DNA of 56,462 nucleotides from Rhodospirillaceae bacterium (GCA_018667855.1 JABIRL010000162.1:1-56462), one strand, 5' to 3'; shown: positions 35,430-44,338, numbered from the stretch's first letter. Notes: generated by a model not told the origin, from the sequence alone. Made by a program: numbers and translations.

Positions 35430-35873
35430 TTAACTCTCGGTGTTTTCAGCAGCGGTATCTGTCGCGGTATCAGTTTCGGGCGCCGTATCGGCTGCCTTGT
35501 CTTCCGCTTCTTCCTTTTTTGGCGCCGCTTTCTTTTTTGGGGCCGCCTTTTTCGCCGCACCCGGGCCGGTAATGCCGGTGATTTGCACCACGCTTAATTC
35601 CTGCCGGTGACCGTTGCGACGGCGATAGTTTTTCCGCCGCTTTTTCTTGAAAACAATGATCTTTTTACCGCGGGCCTGTTCAACCAGGGTGCCGGTCACG
35701 GTCGCGCCATCAACCAGAGGAGCGCCGACGATGGTGTTGCCATCGGCATCCAGCATCAGCACATCATCGAACGCAACTTCGTCGCCGGCCTCGCCCGCGA
35801 TGCGTTCGATCCGGATCACATCGTCCGGTGCGACGCGGTACTGTTTACCGCCGGTCTTAATTACAGCGAACAT
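35430..35873 (-). CDS. rplU: 50S ribosomal protein L21 with C-terminal extension
   Basis: 147 residues. The first 100 or so are a normal bL21: [20 protein letters not shown], then [20 protein letters not shown]. After about residue 105 there is a tail of some 43 residues rich in Ala, Lys, Glu, Thr and Asp ([15 protein letters not shown] followed by an acidic end). Such tails are common in alphaproteobacterial L21 and are probably disordered. It heads the long block; a stem-loop lies in the leader 26 bp upstream of the start. Confidence 0.97.
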   Translation of the reverse strand: MFAVIKTGGKQYRVAPDDVIRIERIAGEAGDEVAFDDVLMLDADGNTIVGAPLVDGATVTGTLVEQARGKKIIVFKKKRRKNYRRRNGHRQELSVVQITGITGPGAAKKAAPKKKAAPKKEEAEDKAADTAPETDTATDTAAENTES

Positions 35874-35898
35874 TCTTTTTGTCCATCTATTCGATCAT

Positions 35899-35928
35899 GT
35901 ATGCGCCGCGCCAGGCGCCTGCGCATAC
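35899..35928 (-). promoter_or_regulatory. stem-loop in the rplU leader
   Basis: Perfect 8 bp arms GTATGCGC (35899-35906) and GCGCATAC (35921-35928) enclose 14 GC-rich bases that are themselves self-complementary. It lies 26 bp before the rplU ATG, in the likely 5' untranslated leader. It could be a ribosomal-protein leader structure or simply an intergenic hairpin; no known L21-leader consensus is recognised. Confidence 0.4.
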
Positions 35929-36020
35929 GAAACAATTCAGGCGGCGCGGACGCCGCCCAGGTCGGCGCGGATATACGCCCCGGCCGGCCCTTTGTCAACG
36001 GCTGCAAACATTGGAAATCC

Positions 36021-36902
36021 CTATTTTGCCAAATGTTCGCGGACCATATTCAAAAACACATCCAGCCGGTCGTGATGGGCCCAATGACCGGCCCCCTCAA
36101 TTGCCGCGACCGTGGCGTTTCGGAAGGAGGAAATTCGGCCATCTTCTTCAGGGTCCGAGGCCCAGCTTTCGGTGCCGCGAATAAGCAGCGTGGGGCATAT
36201 GATGCGGGACCACAGGTGGCGGATTTCTTCCGGGCTCAAACCATAGGGGCGGAAGATGCGGACATAATTATCGAACTTCCAACTAAAACTGCCGTCCTCG
36301 TTCTGAGAAGCCCCATGCACGGTCAGATGCCTGGCTTGGGCTTCCGACAGATGTGGGTTTTCGTCCTGCATGCGGGCGAAGGCATCTTCCAGGGTGGCAT
36401 AACGCCGGGGCGTACGGCCGGACATCTTGCGCAATTCATCCGACCAATCGGACAGTTTTTCATTGATGCTTTTGCCGGCGTTTTTCGCCAGCATCGTGGG
36501 CGAGGCGCCCAAACCTTCGATCGCGGTGATGCTTTTGACCTTATCGGGATAAAGGCCGGCATATTGCAGGGAGATCATGCCGCCGAGGGAGTGGCTGACA
36601 ATGGTCACCGGGGCCATGTTTTTCTGGTCCACCAAATGGGCAATATCATAGACATATTCGGGCATGGTGTAGCTGCCGCCCATGCTCCACTGGCTGTCCC
36701 CATGGCCGCGCAGATCAGGCGCGATGATATGATATTCATCGCGGAAGGCCTCCGCCACCCAGTCCCAGTTGCGGCAATGGTCGCGACCGCCATGAACAAG
36801 CAACATGGGCGGGGCGCCTTCGCTGCCCCAATCCACGTAATGCAGGCGCAGGCGCTGGGAGAAATAGGTGTGGCTGGCGGGGCCGGAGTTAATTTTCGGC
36901 AA
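36021..36902 (-). CDS. alpha/beta hydrolase
   Basis: 293 residues. Classical alpha/beta-hydrolase: PPMLLVHGGRDHCRNWDWVA near 35-53 with the oxyanion HGG, APDLRGHGDS, the nucleophile elbow VSHSLGGMISLQYA near 100, and the terminal His in GAGHWAHHDRLD near 272. The lid region is helical and charged. Relatives include epoxide hydrolases and C-C bond hydrolases; the substrate cannot be told. It starts 16 bp after asd on the same strand and ends 147 bp from rplU. Confidence 0.88.
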   Translation of the reverse strand: MPKINSGPASHTYFSQRLRLHYVDWGSEGAPPMLLVHGGRDHCRNWDWVAEAFRDEYHIIAPDLRGHGDSQWSMGGSYTMPEYVYDIAHLVDQKNMAPVTIVSHSLGGMISLQYAGLYPDKVKSITAIEGLGASPTMLAKNAGKSINEKLSDWSDELRKMSGRTPRRYATLEDAFARMQDENPHLSEAQARHLTVHGASQNEDGSFSWKFDNYVRIFRPYGLSPEEIRHLWSRIICPTLLIRGTESWASDPEEDGRISSFRNATVAAIEGAGHWAHHDRLDVFLNMVREHLAK

Positions 36903-36918
36903 TGTTCGCTCCTTTTCC

Positions 36919-37941
36919 CTAGGCGGCCTTTTTCAAATGGCGGGCAACAAGGGTTTCGGCGATCTGCACGGCGTTCAGGGCCGCGCCCTTGCGCAGATTG
37001 TCCGATACCACCCAAATGTTCAGGCCATTCTCTACCGTCGGGTCGACCCGGATGCGGGAGATAAAGGTGGCATACTCGCCAACGCATTCCACGGGCGTGA
37101 CGTAGCCGCCCGCCTCTCGCTTATCCACCACCATGCAGCCCGGCGCCTCGCGCAGAATATCCCGTGCCTCGTCGTCATCGATGGGGTGTTCGAATTCGAT
37201 ATTGACCGCCTCGGCATGGCCCACAAACGTCGGCACCCGCACGCAACTGGCGGTCAGTTTAATCGCCGGATCCAGTATTTTCTTGGTCTCGGCGGTCATC
37301 TTCCATTCTTCCTTGGTCTCGCCGTCATCCATGAAATCATCAATATGCGGTATGACGTTGAAGGCGATCTGCTTGGGAAATTCCCGAGGACTGGGCTGAT
37401 CGTTGACGTAAATACCCTTGGTCTGGATGAATAATTCATCCATCGCTTCCCGCCCGGCACCGGAGGCCGATTGATAAGTGGCAACGACCACGCGCTTGAT
37501 CTTGGCGTGGTCATGCAGCGGCTTGAGCGCCACCACCAGCTGCGCCGTGGAGCAATTCGGATTGGCGACGATATTACGTTTGCTGAAACCGACCAAATCC
37601 CCCGGATTGACCTCCGGCACCACCAGGGGTACGTCCGGATCCATGCGGAAGGCCGAGGAATTGTCGATCACCACGCAACCGGCCTGGGCCGCCCCGGGAC
37701 CAAATTTTCGGGAGATGTCACCGCCGGCCGAGAACAGCGCGATATCGACGGTCGAGAAATCGAATGTATCCAGAGCTTTGACCTTTAGGGTTTTCTCGCC
37801 AAAGGCCGCGTCCCTGCCGACAGAACGGGTCGAAGCCAGCGCCACGACTTCTTCGGCGGGAAACTCCCGTTCATCCAGAATATTCAACATCTCCCGGCCC
37901 ACGTTACCCGTGGCGCCGACGACCGCGACCTTGATACCCAT
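36919..37941 (-). CDS. asd: aspartate-semialdehyde dehydrogenase
   Basis: 340 residues from the ATG at 37941, which has AAGGA 9 bp upstream; an ATG three codons earlier sits directly on that site. NADP-binding VAVVGATGNVGREML, then FSAGGDISRKFGP and VIDNSSAFR. The active-site cysteine is in NPNCSTAQLV near 130, YQSASGAGREAMDEL follows, and CVRVPTFVGHAEAVNIEF is near 240. It makes aspartate semialdehyde for Lys, Thr, Met and diaminopimelate. The leader carries three 11 bp tandem repeats. Confidence 0.97.
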   Translation of the reverse strand: MGIKVAVVGATGNVGREMLNILDEREFPAEEVVALASTRSVGRDAAFGEKTLKVKALDTFDFSTVDIALFSAGGDISRKFGPGAAQAGCVVIDNSSAFRMDPDVPLVVPEVNPGDLVGFSKRNIVANPNCSTAQLVVALKPLHDHAKIKRVVVATYQSASGAGREAMDELFIQTKGIYVNDQPSPREFPKQIAFNVIPHIDDFMDDGETKEEWKMTAETKKILDPAIKLTASCVRVPTFVGHAEAVNIEFEHPIDDDEARDILREAPGCMVVDKREAGGYVTPVECVGEYATFISRIRVDPTVENGLNIWVVSDNLRKGAALNAVQIAETLVARHLKKAA

Positions 37942-37956
37942 ATCACGCATTCCTTA

Positions 37957-37989
37957 TTTCACCGGGGTTTCACCGGGGTCTCACCGGGT
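37957..37989. repeat. three tandem 11 bp repeats in the asd leader
   Basis: Units TTTCACCGGGG (37957-37967), TTTCACCGGGG (37968-37978) and TCTCACCGGGT (37979-37989) lie head to tail, 16 bp upstream of the asd start on the opposite strand. Two are identical and the third has two changes. The length is close to one helical turn, so stacked protein binding is possible, as is simple slippage. Confidence 0.8.
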
Positions 37990-38064
37990 GTCCTAAAGGG
38001 TCCCCAAAAAGGGGCGCATCAATAACGCTTAACAATGGTTATCGGCAAGCGGTTAATCAAGTGG

Positions 38065-38964
38065 CTAGTCAAGTGGTGATTGGCCCGCTTCCGATAGCAG
38101 CCAGTCACGAAAGGCCCGCACCTTGGGGTGTGTTACGGCGCGGGCGGGATAGACCAGGTAATAGGCGTACTCCGCCGGCAGCGCCAATTCGAAGGGCCTG
38201 ATTAGGCGGCCGTCATCCAGAAAGTCCCGGACCAGGGCACTGCGCGCCAGGGCGACACCCTGGCCGTCGGCGGCGGCATGAATAACCAGGGCCGAAAGGT
38301 TATAGCCCGGCCCACGGTCGGGATCGACGCCCCGCACATCCGCCGCCAGCAGCCACAGACGCCAGGTTTCCCGCATATCGTCGTGCAATAAAGTGTGGTG
38401 GCGCAGGTCATCCGGTTGGCGCAGGGGATGCGGTCCGCGCAAAAGATCGGGGCTGCAGACGGGAAAGACGTCCTCCGTCATCAGGGGCACAACCTCGAGA
38501 CCCGGCCAATGGCCGTTGCCGTAGCGGATCGCCAGGTCCACGTCGTCACGGGCAAAATCGACGATCTCGTCGCTGGCCGCCACGCGCACATCAATCTCGG
38601 CGTGCTGGGCGCGAAAACGGCCCAGGCGCGGTACCAGCCAGGCGGCGGCGAAAGAGGCCAGGGTGGCGACGGTCAGCACGCCACTGTCCTGGCGCCGGGT
38701 CAGGCGGTCCGTGGCATCAGCCAGAATATCCAGTCCCTCCCGCACTGCAGCATGGTAGCTCTGACCATTCTCGGTCAACACGATGGCTCGGCCCCGGCGC
38801 CGGAACAGTGCCAAACCCAGCCATTCCTCCAGGCCTTTCACCTGATGGCTGATGGCGGCCTGTGTGACATGCAGCTCCTGGCCCGCGCGGGTAAAGCTCA
38901 ACTGCCTGGCGGCTGCCTCGAAGGCGCGCAAGGCATTCAGCGGAGGAAGCCGGCGGTCAGCCAT
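38065..38964 (-). CDS. LysR family regulator, GcvA-like
   Basis: 299 residues. The N-terminal helix-turn-helix (about 6-65) reads LPPLNALRAFEAAARQLSFT, then ELHVTQAAISHQVKGLEEWL, closely like GcvA-type regulators. The effector domain (about 92-295) has VATLASFAAAWLVPRLGRF and VDLAIRYGNGHWPGLEV. GcvA controls glycine cleavage genes in enterobacteria; many paralogues control other targets, including metallo-beta-lactamase genes. The start has GAGG 6 bp upstream. It is divergent from the DUF1127 gene; the target is not evident. Confidence 0.92.
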   Translation of the reverse strand: MADRRLPPLNALRAFEAAARQLSFTRAGQELHVTQAAISHQVKGLEEWLGLALFRRRGRAIVLTENGQSYHAAVREGLDILADATDRLTRRQDSGVLTVATLASFAAAWLVPRLGRFRAQHAEIDVRVAASDEIVDFARDDVDLAIRYGNGHWPGLEVVPLMTEDVFPVCSPDLLRGPHPLRQPDDLRHHTLLHDDMRETWRLWLLAADVRGVDPDRGPGYNLSALVIHAAADGQGVALARSALVRDFLDDGRLIRPFELALPAEYAYYLVYPARAVTHPKVRAFRDWLLSEAGQSPLD

Positions 38965-39090
38965 TAAGACCTCGTTAAATCATTAGTATTTCTTATGATA
39001 TATATGAAAAACACTCGTTTGTCGTTGTAAATTTTAGTCGTTATATACTCACCTATACAGACATACGAACGCGATAAAAGGAGCGTTGAC

Positions 39091-39294
39091 ATGATCAGAA
39101 CCATACCCGTTTCAATTAGAGAATTTGATCTAAGCAAGATTCTTGTGAACGCCGCGCGAACGCTCTATCGCTGGCAGGTTCGGGCCGAACAACGTCACCG
39201 TCTCGGCGAGTTGGACCAACATGCCTTGTGCGACATTGGAATTACCCGTGACCAGGCCAGGTCCGAGGCCCGCAAGCCATTCTGGTGGCGCTAG
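39091..39294 (+). CDS. DUF1127 small protein
   Basis: 67 residues with AAAGGAG upstream. The C-terminal half holds the DUF1127 (YjiS-like) motif: LYRWQVRAEQRHRLGELDQH, then LCDIGITRDQARSEARKPFW. It is Arg-rich and cytosolic. Members in related bacteria affect phosphate and carbon metabolism or bind RNA. The ATG-proximal half is less conserved. It stands alone, divergent from the LysR gene and upstream of the phasin promoter. Confidence 0.88.
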   Translation: MIRTIPVSIREFDLSKILVNAARTLYRWQVRAEQRHRLGELDQHALCDIGITRDQARSEARKPFWWR

Positions 39295-39379
39295 CGACCG
39301 ACCCCCGGACTTGACGTCCTGCAACTTGCGGCGGGTGGATCATGGGATCCGTCCGCCGTTTTCTTTTGACATTTTTTCG

Positions 39380-39465
39380 GCAGTGCAAAATAATTTGCTG
39401 CACTGCACAATTTTTTTCTTGACATCCGTGCCAGGTTTCCTATTTTAACGTTATGTTGCACTGCA
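39380..39465 (+). promoter_or_regulatory. phasin promoter with three TGCACTGCA-type operator sites
   Basis: A strong sigma70-type promoter is readable: TTGACA at 39419-39424, 16 bp spacer, TATTTT at 39441-39446. Three copies of one motif surround it. They are TGCACTGC on the minus strand at 39380-39387, TGCACTGCA at 39399-39407 just before the -35, and TGCACTGCA at 39457-39465 just after the -10. Such TGC/GCA-rich sites upstream of phasin genes are the known type of target for the PHA-responsive repressor PhaR. The phasin start is 77 bp downstream. PhaR itself is not in the window. Confidence 0.75.
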
Positions 39466-39541
39466 GCATAAAGATTTTCGCCGGGTTTTTCCCAGGCATC
39501 GAACGGACACACGACAGAAACTTTTACAGAGAGATTTGATC

Positions 39542-40045
39542 ATGACCGCCAAGACCACCAAGCAAGACAAATCTGCCAATAGCGCCGAGACCATTATTTC
39601 CGCTGGTCAAGAAACGCTTCGTAACTTCACCCAAGCCGGCACCGAGGGTTATGAAAAAGCCTTCGCCGATTTGCGCGGCAAGGCCGAAGGCATGGCCCAG
39701 GGCTATGACGATCTGGCCGCCAGCGGCAAGGAAGGCATTGAAGCCTGGAGCGCGGCATCCACCGCCTATGGCAAGGGCATGGAGGCCATCGGCAGCGAAA
39801 TGATGGGCTTCGCCAAGCAGATGCTGGACAGCAATGTCGCGGCGACCAAGGCCATTCTGGGCGCCAAGTCGCTGAACGAGGTCATGGACCTGAATTCGGA
39901 ATACGCGCGCGGTAGCTTCGACGGCCTGATGGCCCAGGGCACCAAGGTTGGTGAACTGGCGACCAAAGTGGCCCAGGAAGCGGCCGAGCCGATCAACGCC
40001 CAATTCACCGCCTCGGTGGAGAAATGGCGTAACAACGCGGCGTAA
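39542..40045 (+). CDS. phasin family protein (PHA granule-associated)
   Basis: 167 residues from the ATG at 39542, with AGAGAG upstream. All-helical and amphipathic, without signal peptide; the Phasin_2-type pattern is visible (EKAFADLRGKAEGMAQGYDD, KGMEAIGSEMMGFAKQMLDS, LDLNSEYARGSFDGLM-like segment near 120). Phasins coat polyhydroxyalkanoate granules and control their number and size. No PHA synthase or phaR gene is adjacent. The promoter and flanking operator sites upstream support control by PHA state. A clear terminator follows. Confidence 0.92.
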   Translation: MTAKTTKQDKSANSAETIISAGQETLRNFTQAGTEGYEKAFADLRGKAEGMAQGYDDLAASGKEGIEAWSAASTAYGKGMEAIGSEMMGFAKQMLDSNVAATKAILGAKSLNEVMDLNSEYARGSFDGLMAQGTKVGELATKVAQEAAEPINAQFTASVEKWRNNAA

Positions 40046-40090
40046 TAGCCGTTTGGCTGCCCGTCCTTAGGGACTGGGCACCTAAGAGAA

Positions 40091-40124
40091 GGGTCCGGGT
40101 CCTCCCCCCGGACCCTTTTTCTTT
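40091..40124 (+). terminator. intrinsic terminator after the phasin gene
   Basis: Perfect 9 bp GC-rich stem (GGGTCCGGG at 40091-40099, CCCGGACCC at 40107-40115), loop of seven, followed by TTTTTCTTT. It lies 45 bp after the phasin stop. A second, weaker hairpin (TGCCCGTCC with GGACTGGGCA) lies just upstream, at about 40058-40080. Confidence 0.93.
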
Positions 40125-40163
40125 GTCCGCAATCCTGATATCCCGATATCGTAGCAGCACCAG

Positions 40164-41378
40164 ATGACAAATGATGGCCAGCCAATGTCCGATAACTATT
40201 TTCTGCAACAGCCCGCACCGGAGAATATCGAGGCGCGAAAGGCGGAATTGGGTGCATGGTTCGAAATCGACCTTAACGACATCGCCTTCAATCTGAAGGC
40301 CATTCGCGACCGGGTCGGCCCGCATGTGGAGATCATGCCCGTGGTCAAGAACGATGCCTATGGCCATGGCCTGCGCCCGATCGTGGCGGCGCTGGCGGCG
40401 GACGGCGTCAACTGGTTCATGGTTGCGCGCACAGCCGAGGCCCTGGCGATCCGGGAATCCGGTATTACCAGCGGTATCGTTAATATGGATGCGCTGTATA
40501 CGGATGGGCAATACCAGCGCATCGTCGAACAGGATATCAGCCAGGTCATCTACACCCCAGCGGCGGCCGAAAAACTGACCGTGGCCGCGCGGGCCATCGG
40601 TCGGAAGGCTGGCGTTTTCATCAAGATCGATACCGGATTGCGCCGTGTGGGTGTCCCCGCTGCGGAGGCGGTATCCTTTATTGAGACGATTGCGGCGTCG
40701 GCGCATTTGGAGATCAGGGGCATATTTTCGACCTTTATGCTGCATCCCGAACGGGATGCCGGCGTTCTTGCCCGCTTTCGAGCCATCACGGATGAGTTGG
40801 CGGAAAAGGGCATAGATCCGGGCTATTGCAGTCTTGCCTCCAGCCATGGGATTTTTCATTCCCCCGAGGCGTGGCTGGGGATGGTACGACCCGCCCTATC
40901 GTTGTTTGGCATTTACAATGGTGACGAGGACCGGACAGCTGGGTTGGCGCTGCGACAGGCGCTTTGCTTCAAGGCCCGCATTGAACATCTGAAATGGATC
41001 GAAGCAGGCGATTCCGTGACTTATTTCGGTCGCTTTACAGCCACCGAACGGATGCGGGTCGGGACCCTGCATGTTGGATTTTATGACGCTGTGCCGCGCG
41101 AGCATTCCAATACCGGCCAAATTCTGGTCGATAATGTCCTGCGGCCCTGTATCGGATCGGTCTCGCTCAATCACTACCTATTCGATGCAACCGGACTGAA
41201 TGTTCGCGAAGGCGATGTGGTGGAGGTTTATAGCCGCGCGGCCGGGAATAATATCGCCGACGCTTCCGAAACAGCCGGTTGGATGACCTATAGCCTGTTG
41301 AATCACCTCAACCCGTTTGTTCCGCGGATTTACTATCGAGGGAAAACGCCGGTAGCAATCCTGGAGCGCTCTGTCTGA
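40164..41378 (+). CDS. alanine racemase-like PLP-fold protein lacking the catalytic tyrosine
   Basis: 404 residues; an internal ATG at 40185 is an alternative start. The fold-type III barrel is clear. The PLP lysine is Lys62 in PVVKNDAYGHG, then KIDTGLRRVGV, and MVRPALSLFG supplies the Arg near the pyridine nitrogen. In the C-terminal domain the racemase motif GYADG is replaced by G-F306-Y307-D-A, so the second catalytic base (Tyr265 of Geobacillus Alr) is Phe. The conserved SMD segment is SLN (Asn336). PLP binding should remain but classical alanine racemisation is doubtful. It may have a decarboxylase, lyase or other racemase activity. Confidence 0.85.
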   Translation: MTNDGQPMSDNYFLQQPAPENIEARKAELGAWFEIDLNDIAFNLKAIRDRVGPHVEIMPVVKNDAYGHGLRPIVAALAADGVNWFMVARTAEALAIRESGITSGIVNMDALYTDGQYQRIVEQDISQVIYTPAAAEKLTVAARAIGRKAGVFIKIDTGLRRVGVPAAEAVSFIETIAASAHLEIRGIFSTFMLHPERDAGVLARFRAITDELAEKGIDPGYCSLASSHGIFHSPEAWLGMVRPALSLFGIYNGDEDRTAGLALRQALCFKARIEHLKWIEAGDSVTYFGRFTATERMRVGTLHVGFYDAVPREHSNTGQILVDNVLRPCIGSVSLNHYLFDATGLNVREGDVVEVYSRAAGNNIADASETAGWMTYSLLNHLNPFVPRIYYRGKTPVAILERSV

Positions 41379-41537
41379 GGGTCAGGCCCGCAAATTAGCC
41401 TTTTCCACTTTTTAAAGACCTGTAATCTATTCTCGTAACGATCTGCCTCTTCCAATATGATGGAAAGGGCCGATATGATAGAACTGTGGGCCGGTCCATA
41501 TTGGATTGCGGCACATTCGGTGGGGTACCTGGTGAGC

Positions 41538-41903
41538 ATGATTGTTCCAATGGGCGGCATAAGGGCCATCAGTGGTCCGGACGATGACGACGGCGCCAAT
41601 GATGGCGACGGCGGCACCGGTGTTGCCACCAAGACCAAGCCGAAAACCAAAAAGCCGTCCATGTACCGTGTCTTGTTGCTGAACGACGATTACACGCCCA
41701 TGGAATTCGTGGTTCATGTGCTGGAACGGTATTTCAATAAGGACAGCCAGGAAGCAACACAGATCATGCTGCACGTGCACCAAAAAGGCATCGGTGTTTG
41801 CGGCGTATTTCCGTTTGAAATCGCGGAAACCAAAGTTATGCAGGTCACCGATCTGGCCCGCAAGAACCAGCATCCTCTACAATGCACCATGGAAAAGGTT
41901 TAA
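41538..41903 (+). CDS. clpS: ATP-dependent Clp protease adaptor ClpS
   Basis: 121 residues from the ATG at 41538; the ATG at 41550 is equally possible and earlier ones are not family-like. The N-terminal tail is acidic ([14 protein letters not shown]) and flexible. The core is classical: [20 protein letters not shown], then [24 protein letters not shown] and the final [19 protein letters not shown]. ClpS binds N-degron substrates and hands them to ClpA. clpA follows 44 bp downstream. Confidence 0.96.
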   Translation: MIVPMGGIRAISGPDDDDGANDGDGGTGVATKTKPKTKKPSMYRVLLLNDDYTPMEFVVHVLERYFNKDSQEATQIMLHVHQKGIGVCGVFPFEIAETKVMQVTDLARKNQHPLQCTMEKV

Positions 41904-41947
41904 GCTCCGGAAAAGGTCTGGGGCCAAAAGTCTAAGGATATTATCTA

Positions 41948-44338
41948 GTGGCATCATTTGCGGCAGAACTGGAACAAACCCTGCATCGGGCGCTGCGCGG
42001 CGCCAACGAGCGGCGGCATGAATTCGCCACCCTGGAACATCTGTTATTGGCCCTGTGCGATGACAACGATGCCCGTTCGGTGTTGCGTGCCTGCAATGTG
42101 GAAATTGATCAACTGCGCGAGCAATTGACCCACTATTTGGAAGACGACCTTGCCTCGCTCACGGTCGAGGAGGAGGAGGAGGCGAAACCCACCGCCGGTT
42201 TCCAACGGGTGATCCAGCGCGCCGTTTATCATGTGCAGTCGTCCGGGCGGGATGAGGTTACGGGCGCCAACGTCCTGGTGGCGATCTTTGCCGAGCGGGA
42301 AAGCCATGCGGTCTATTTCCTGCAGGAACAGGATATGACCCGGCTGGATGCGGTCAGCTACATCTCTCACGGGGTCGCCAAGACGCCGGGCATGGGCACC
42401 GAACGCACCGTGCATGGCACGGAGGAGGCGGAAGAAGAGGAAAGCCCCGTAAAGGCCGGTGACGAGGCCCTGGCCGCCTATTGCATTGATCTGAACGAAA
42501 AAGCCCGCGGCGGCCGCATCGACCCCGTTATCGGGCGCGAGGAAGAGCTGGAGCGGACAATCCAGATCCTGTGCCGCCGGCAGAAAAACAATCCCCTGTT
42601 GGTCGGCGATCCCGGCGTGGGCAAGACCGCCATCGCCGAAGGCCTAGCCCGGCGCGTGGTCCTGGGTGAAGTGCCCGAAGTTCTGCGCGACACCACGATC
42701 TTTTCCCTGGATATGGGCGCTCTGTTGGCGGGTACGCGTTATAGGGGCGATTTCGAGGAACGCCTGAAAGCGGTCATCACCGAGTTGGAAAACCACGACG
42801 ACGCCATTCTGTTTATCGATGAGATCCATACCGTGATCGGCGCCGGCGCCACCTCCGGCGGGGCCATGGATGCCTCCAACATGTTGAAGCCGGCCCTGGC
42901 CAGCGGCACCATCCGTTGCATGGGCTCCACCACCTACAAGGAATATCGCGGCTATATCGAGAAGGACCGCGCCCTGCTGCGCCGGTTCCAGAAGATCGAT
43001 GTCAACGAGCCCACCGTGGACGACGCGGTGAAGATCCTGAAGGGTCTGAAGCCTTATTTCGAGGACTACCACCATATTCGCTATACCGGCGAGGCCATCA
43101 AGGCGGCGGTGGAGCTGTCGGCGAAATACATCAACGACCGCAAACTGCCGGACAAGGCCATTGATGTCATAGACGAGGTCGGCGCGGCGCAGATGCTGCT
43201 GCCCGAGCACCGGCGCAAGAAAACCATCTCTGTCAAGGATGTGGAGAATGTGGTCGCCAAGATCGCGCGCATTCCGCCGAAAACAGTGTCCAAGGACGAC
43301 CGGGCCAGCCTGGCCAATTTGGACGGCGAGCTGAAACAGGTCGTATTCGGCCAGGATCAGGCCATCGACGCCCTGGCGACGGCGTTAAAGATGTCCCGGG
43401 CCGGCTTGCGGGAACCTGAAAAACCCATCGGCAGCTATCTCTTTTCCGGCCCCACCGGCGTCGGCAAGACCGAGGTCGCGCGGCAGCTGGCGAATATCAT
43501 GGGCATGGAAATGGTCCGCTTCGATATGTCTGAATATATGGAGCGGCACACGGTCAGCCGGTTGATCGGCGCACCGCCCGGATATGTGGGCTTCGATCAG
43601 GGCGGCATGCTGACCGATGCCATCGACCAGAACCCCCATGCGGTGTTGCTGCTGGACGAAATCGAAAAGGCCCATCCCGATCTGTTCAATATCCTGCTGC
43701 AGATCATGGACTACGGAAAATTGACCGACCACAACGGCAAACACATCGATTTCCGCAACGTGGTGCTGATCATGACCACCAACGCCGGGGCCTCGGAAAT
43801 GTCCAAAATGGCCATCGGTTTTGGCCGCGAGAACAAGGTCGGCGCGGACCAAGAGGCGATCGACCGTCTGTTCACCCCGGAATTCCGCAATCGCCTGGAC
43901 GCCACCATCAGCTTCTCGGCCCTGCCGCCGGAAGTGATTTCCAAGGTGGTGGACAAGTTCATCGGTGAATTGAGCGACCAACTGGCCGATCGCAAGGTCG
44001 CCATCACCTTGAGCGATGAAGCCCGTAAATGGCTGGCGGACAAGGGCTATGACCAACTCTATGGCGCGCGACCGCTGGGCCGGATCATTCAGGAAAAGGT
44101 CAAGAAACCCCTGGCCGATGAATTGCTATTCGGCAAACTGGCCAAGGGCGGCCAGGTGGCGATCGGCGTGGCCGAGGGCAAGTTGACGTTCGAATTCCTG
44201 GCCAGGGAAAAGGCGACCAAAAGCGGCAAACCCAAGGGCGGCGATGCGGGCGGCAGCGCGGGTGACGGTGACGGTGACGGCGGTCCCGCTGATCCGGAAA
44301 ACCCAAGCGGTGACAAGATTCCGGAATTGGTCACCTAG
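41948..44338 (+). CDS. clpA: ATP-dependent Clp protease ATP-binding subunit ClpA
   Basis: 796 residues from a GTG. An N-terminal Clp repeat domain (1-145) binds ClpS. D1 ATPase: GDPGVGKTAIAEGLARRV, LFIDEIHTVIGAG. D2 ATPase: FSGPTGVGKTEVARQLA, MERHTVSRLIGAPPGYVGFD, LLLDEIEKAHPD. The C-terminal sensor-2 region contains YGARPLGRIIQ. A Gly/Asp-rich tail of about 40 residues follows. It unfolds substrates for ClpP, which is not in the window. The stop lies at the edge of a nested inverted repeat. Confidence 0.97.
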   Translation: MASFAAELEQTLHRALRGANERRHEFATLEHLLLALCDDNDARSVLRACNVEIDQLREQLTHYLEDDLASLTVEEEEEAKPTAGFQRVIQRAVYHVQSSGRDEVTGANVLVAIFAERESHAVYFLQEQDMTRLDAVSYISHGVAKTPGMGTERTVHGTEEAEEEESPVKAGDEALAAYCIDLNEKARGGRIDPVIGREEELERTIQILCRRQKNNPLLVGDPGVGKTAIAEGLARRVVLGEVPEVLRDTTIFSLDMGALLAGTRYRGDFEERLKAVITELENHDDAILFIDEIHTVIGAGATSGGAMDASNMLKPALASGTIRCMGSTTYKEYRGYIEKDRALLRRFQKIDVNEPTVDDAVKILKGLKPYFEDYHHIRYTGEAIKAAVELSAKYINDRKLPDKAIDVIDEVGAAQMLLPEHRRKKTISVKDVENVVAKIARIPPKTVSKDDRASLANLDGELKQVVFGQDQAIDALATALKMSRAGLREPEKPIGSYLFSGPTGVGKTEVARQLANIMGMEMVRFDMSEYMERHTVSRLIGAPPGYVGFDQGGMLTDAIDQNPHAVLLLDEIEKAHPDLFNILLQIMDYGKLTDHNGKHIDFRNVVLIMTTNAGASEMSKMAIGFGRENKVGADQEAIDRLFTPEFRNRLDATISFSALPPEVISKVVDKFIGELSDQLADRKVAITLSDEARKWLADKGYDQLYGARPLGRIIQEKVKKPLADELLFGKLAKGGQVAIGVAEGKLTFEFLAREKATKSGKPKGGDAGGSAGDGDGDGGPADPENPSGDKIPELVT

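Noticed and set aside
35607-37064. 485-codon plus-strand frame opposite rplU, the alpha/beta hydrolase and asd
   Set aside because: Shadow of three recognised genes on the other strand, with His/Gly/Gln-rich non-protein-like composition.
41403-41537. Longer N-terminus for ClpS from the ATG at 41457
   Set aside because: The added residues do not resemble any ClpS; the acidic tail typical of the family starts after 41538-41550.
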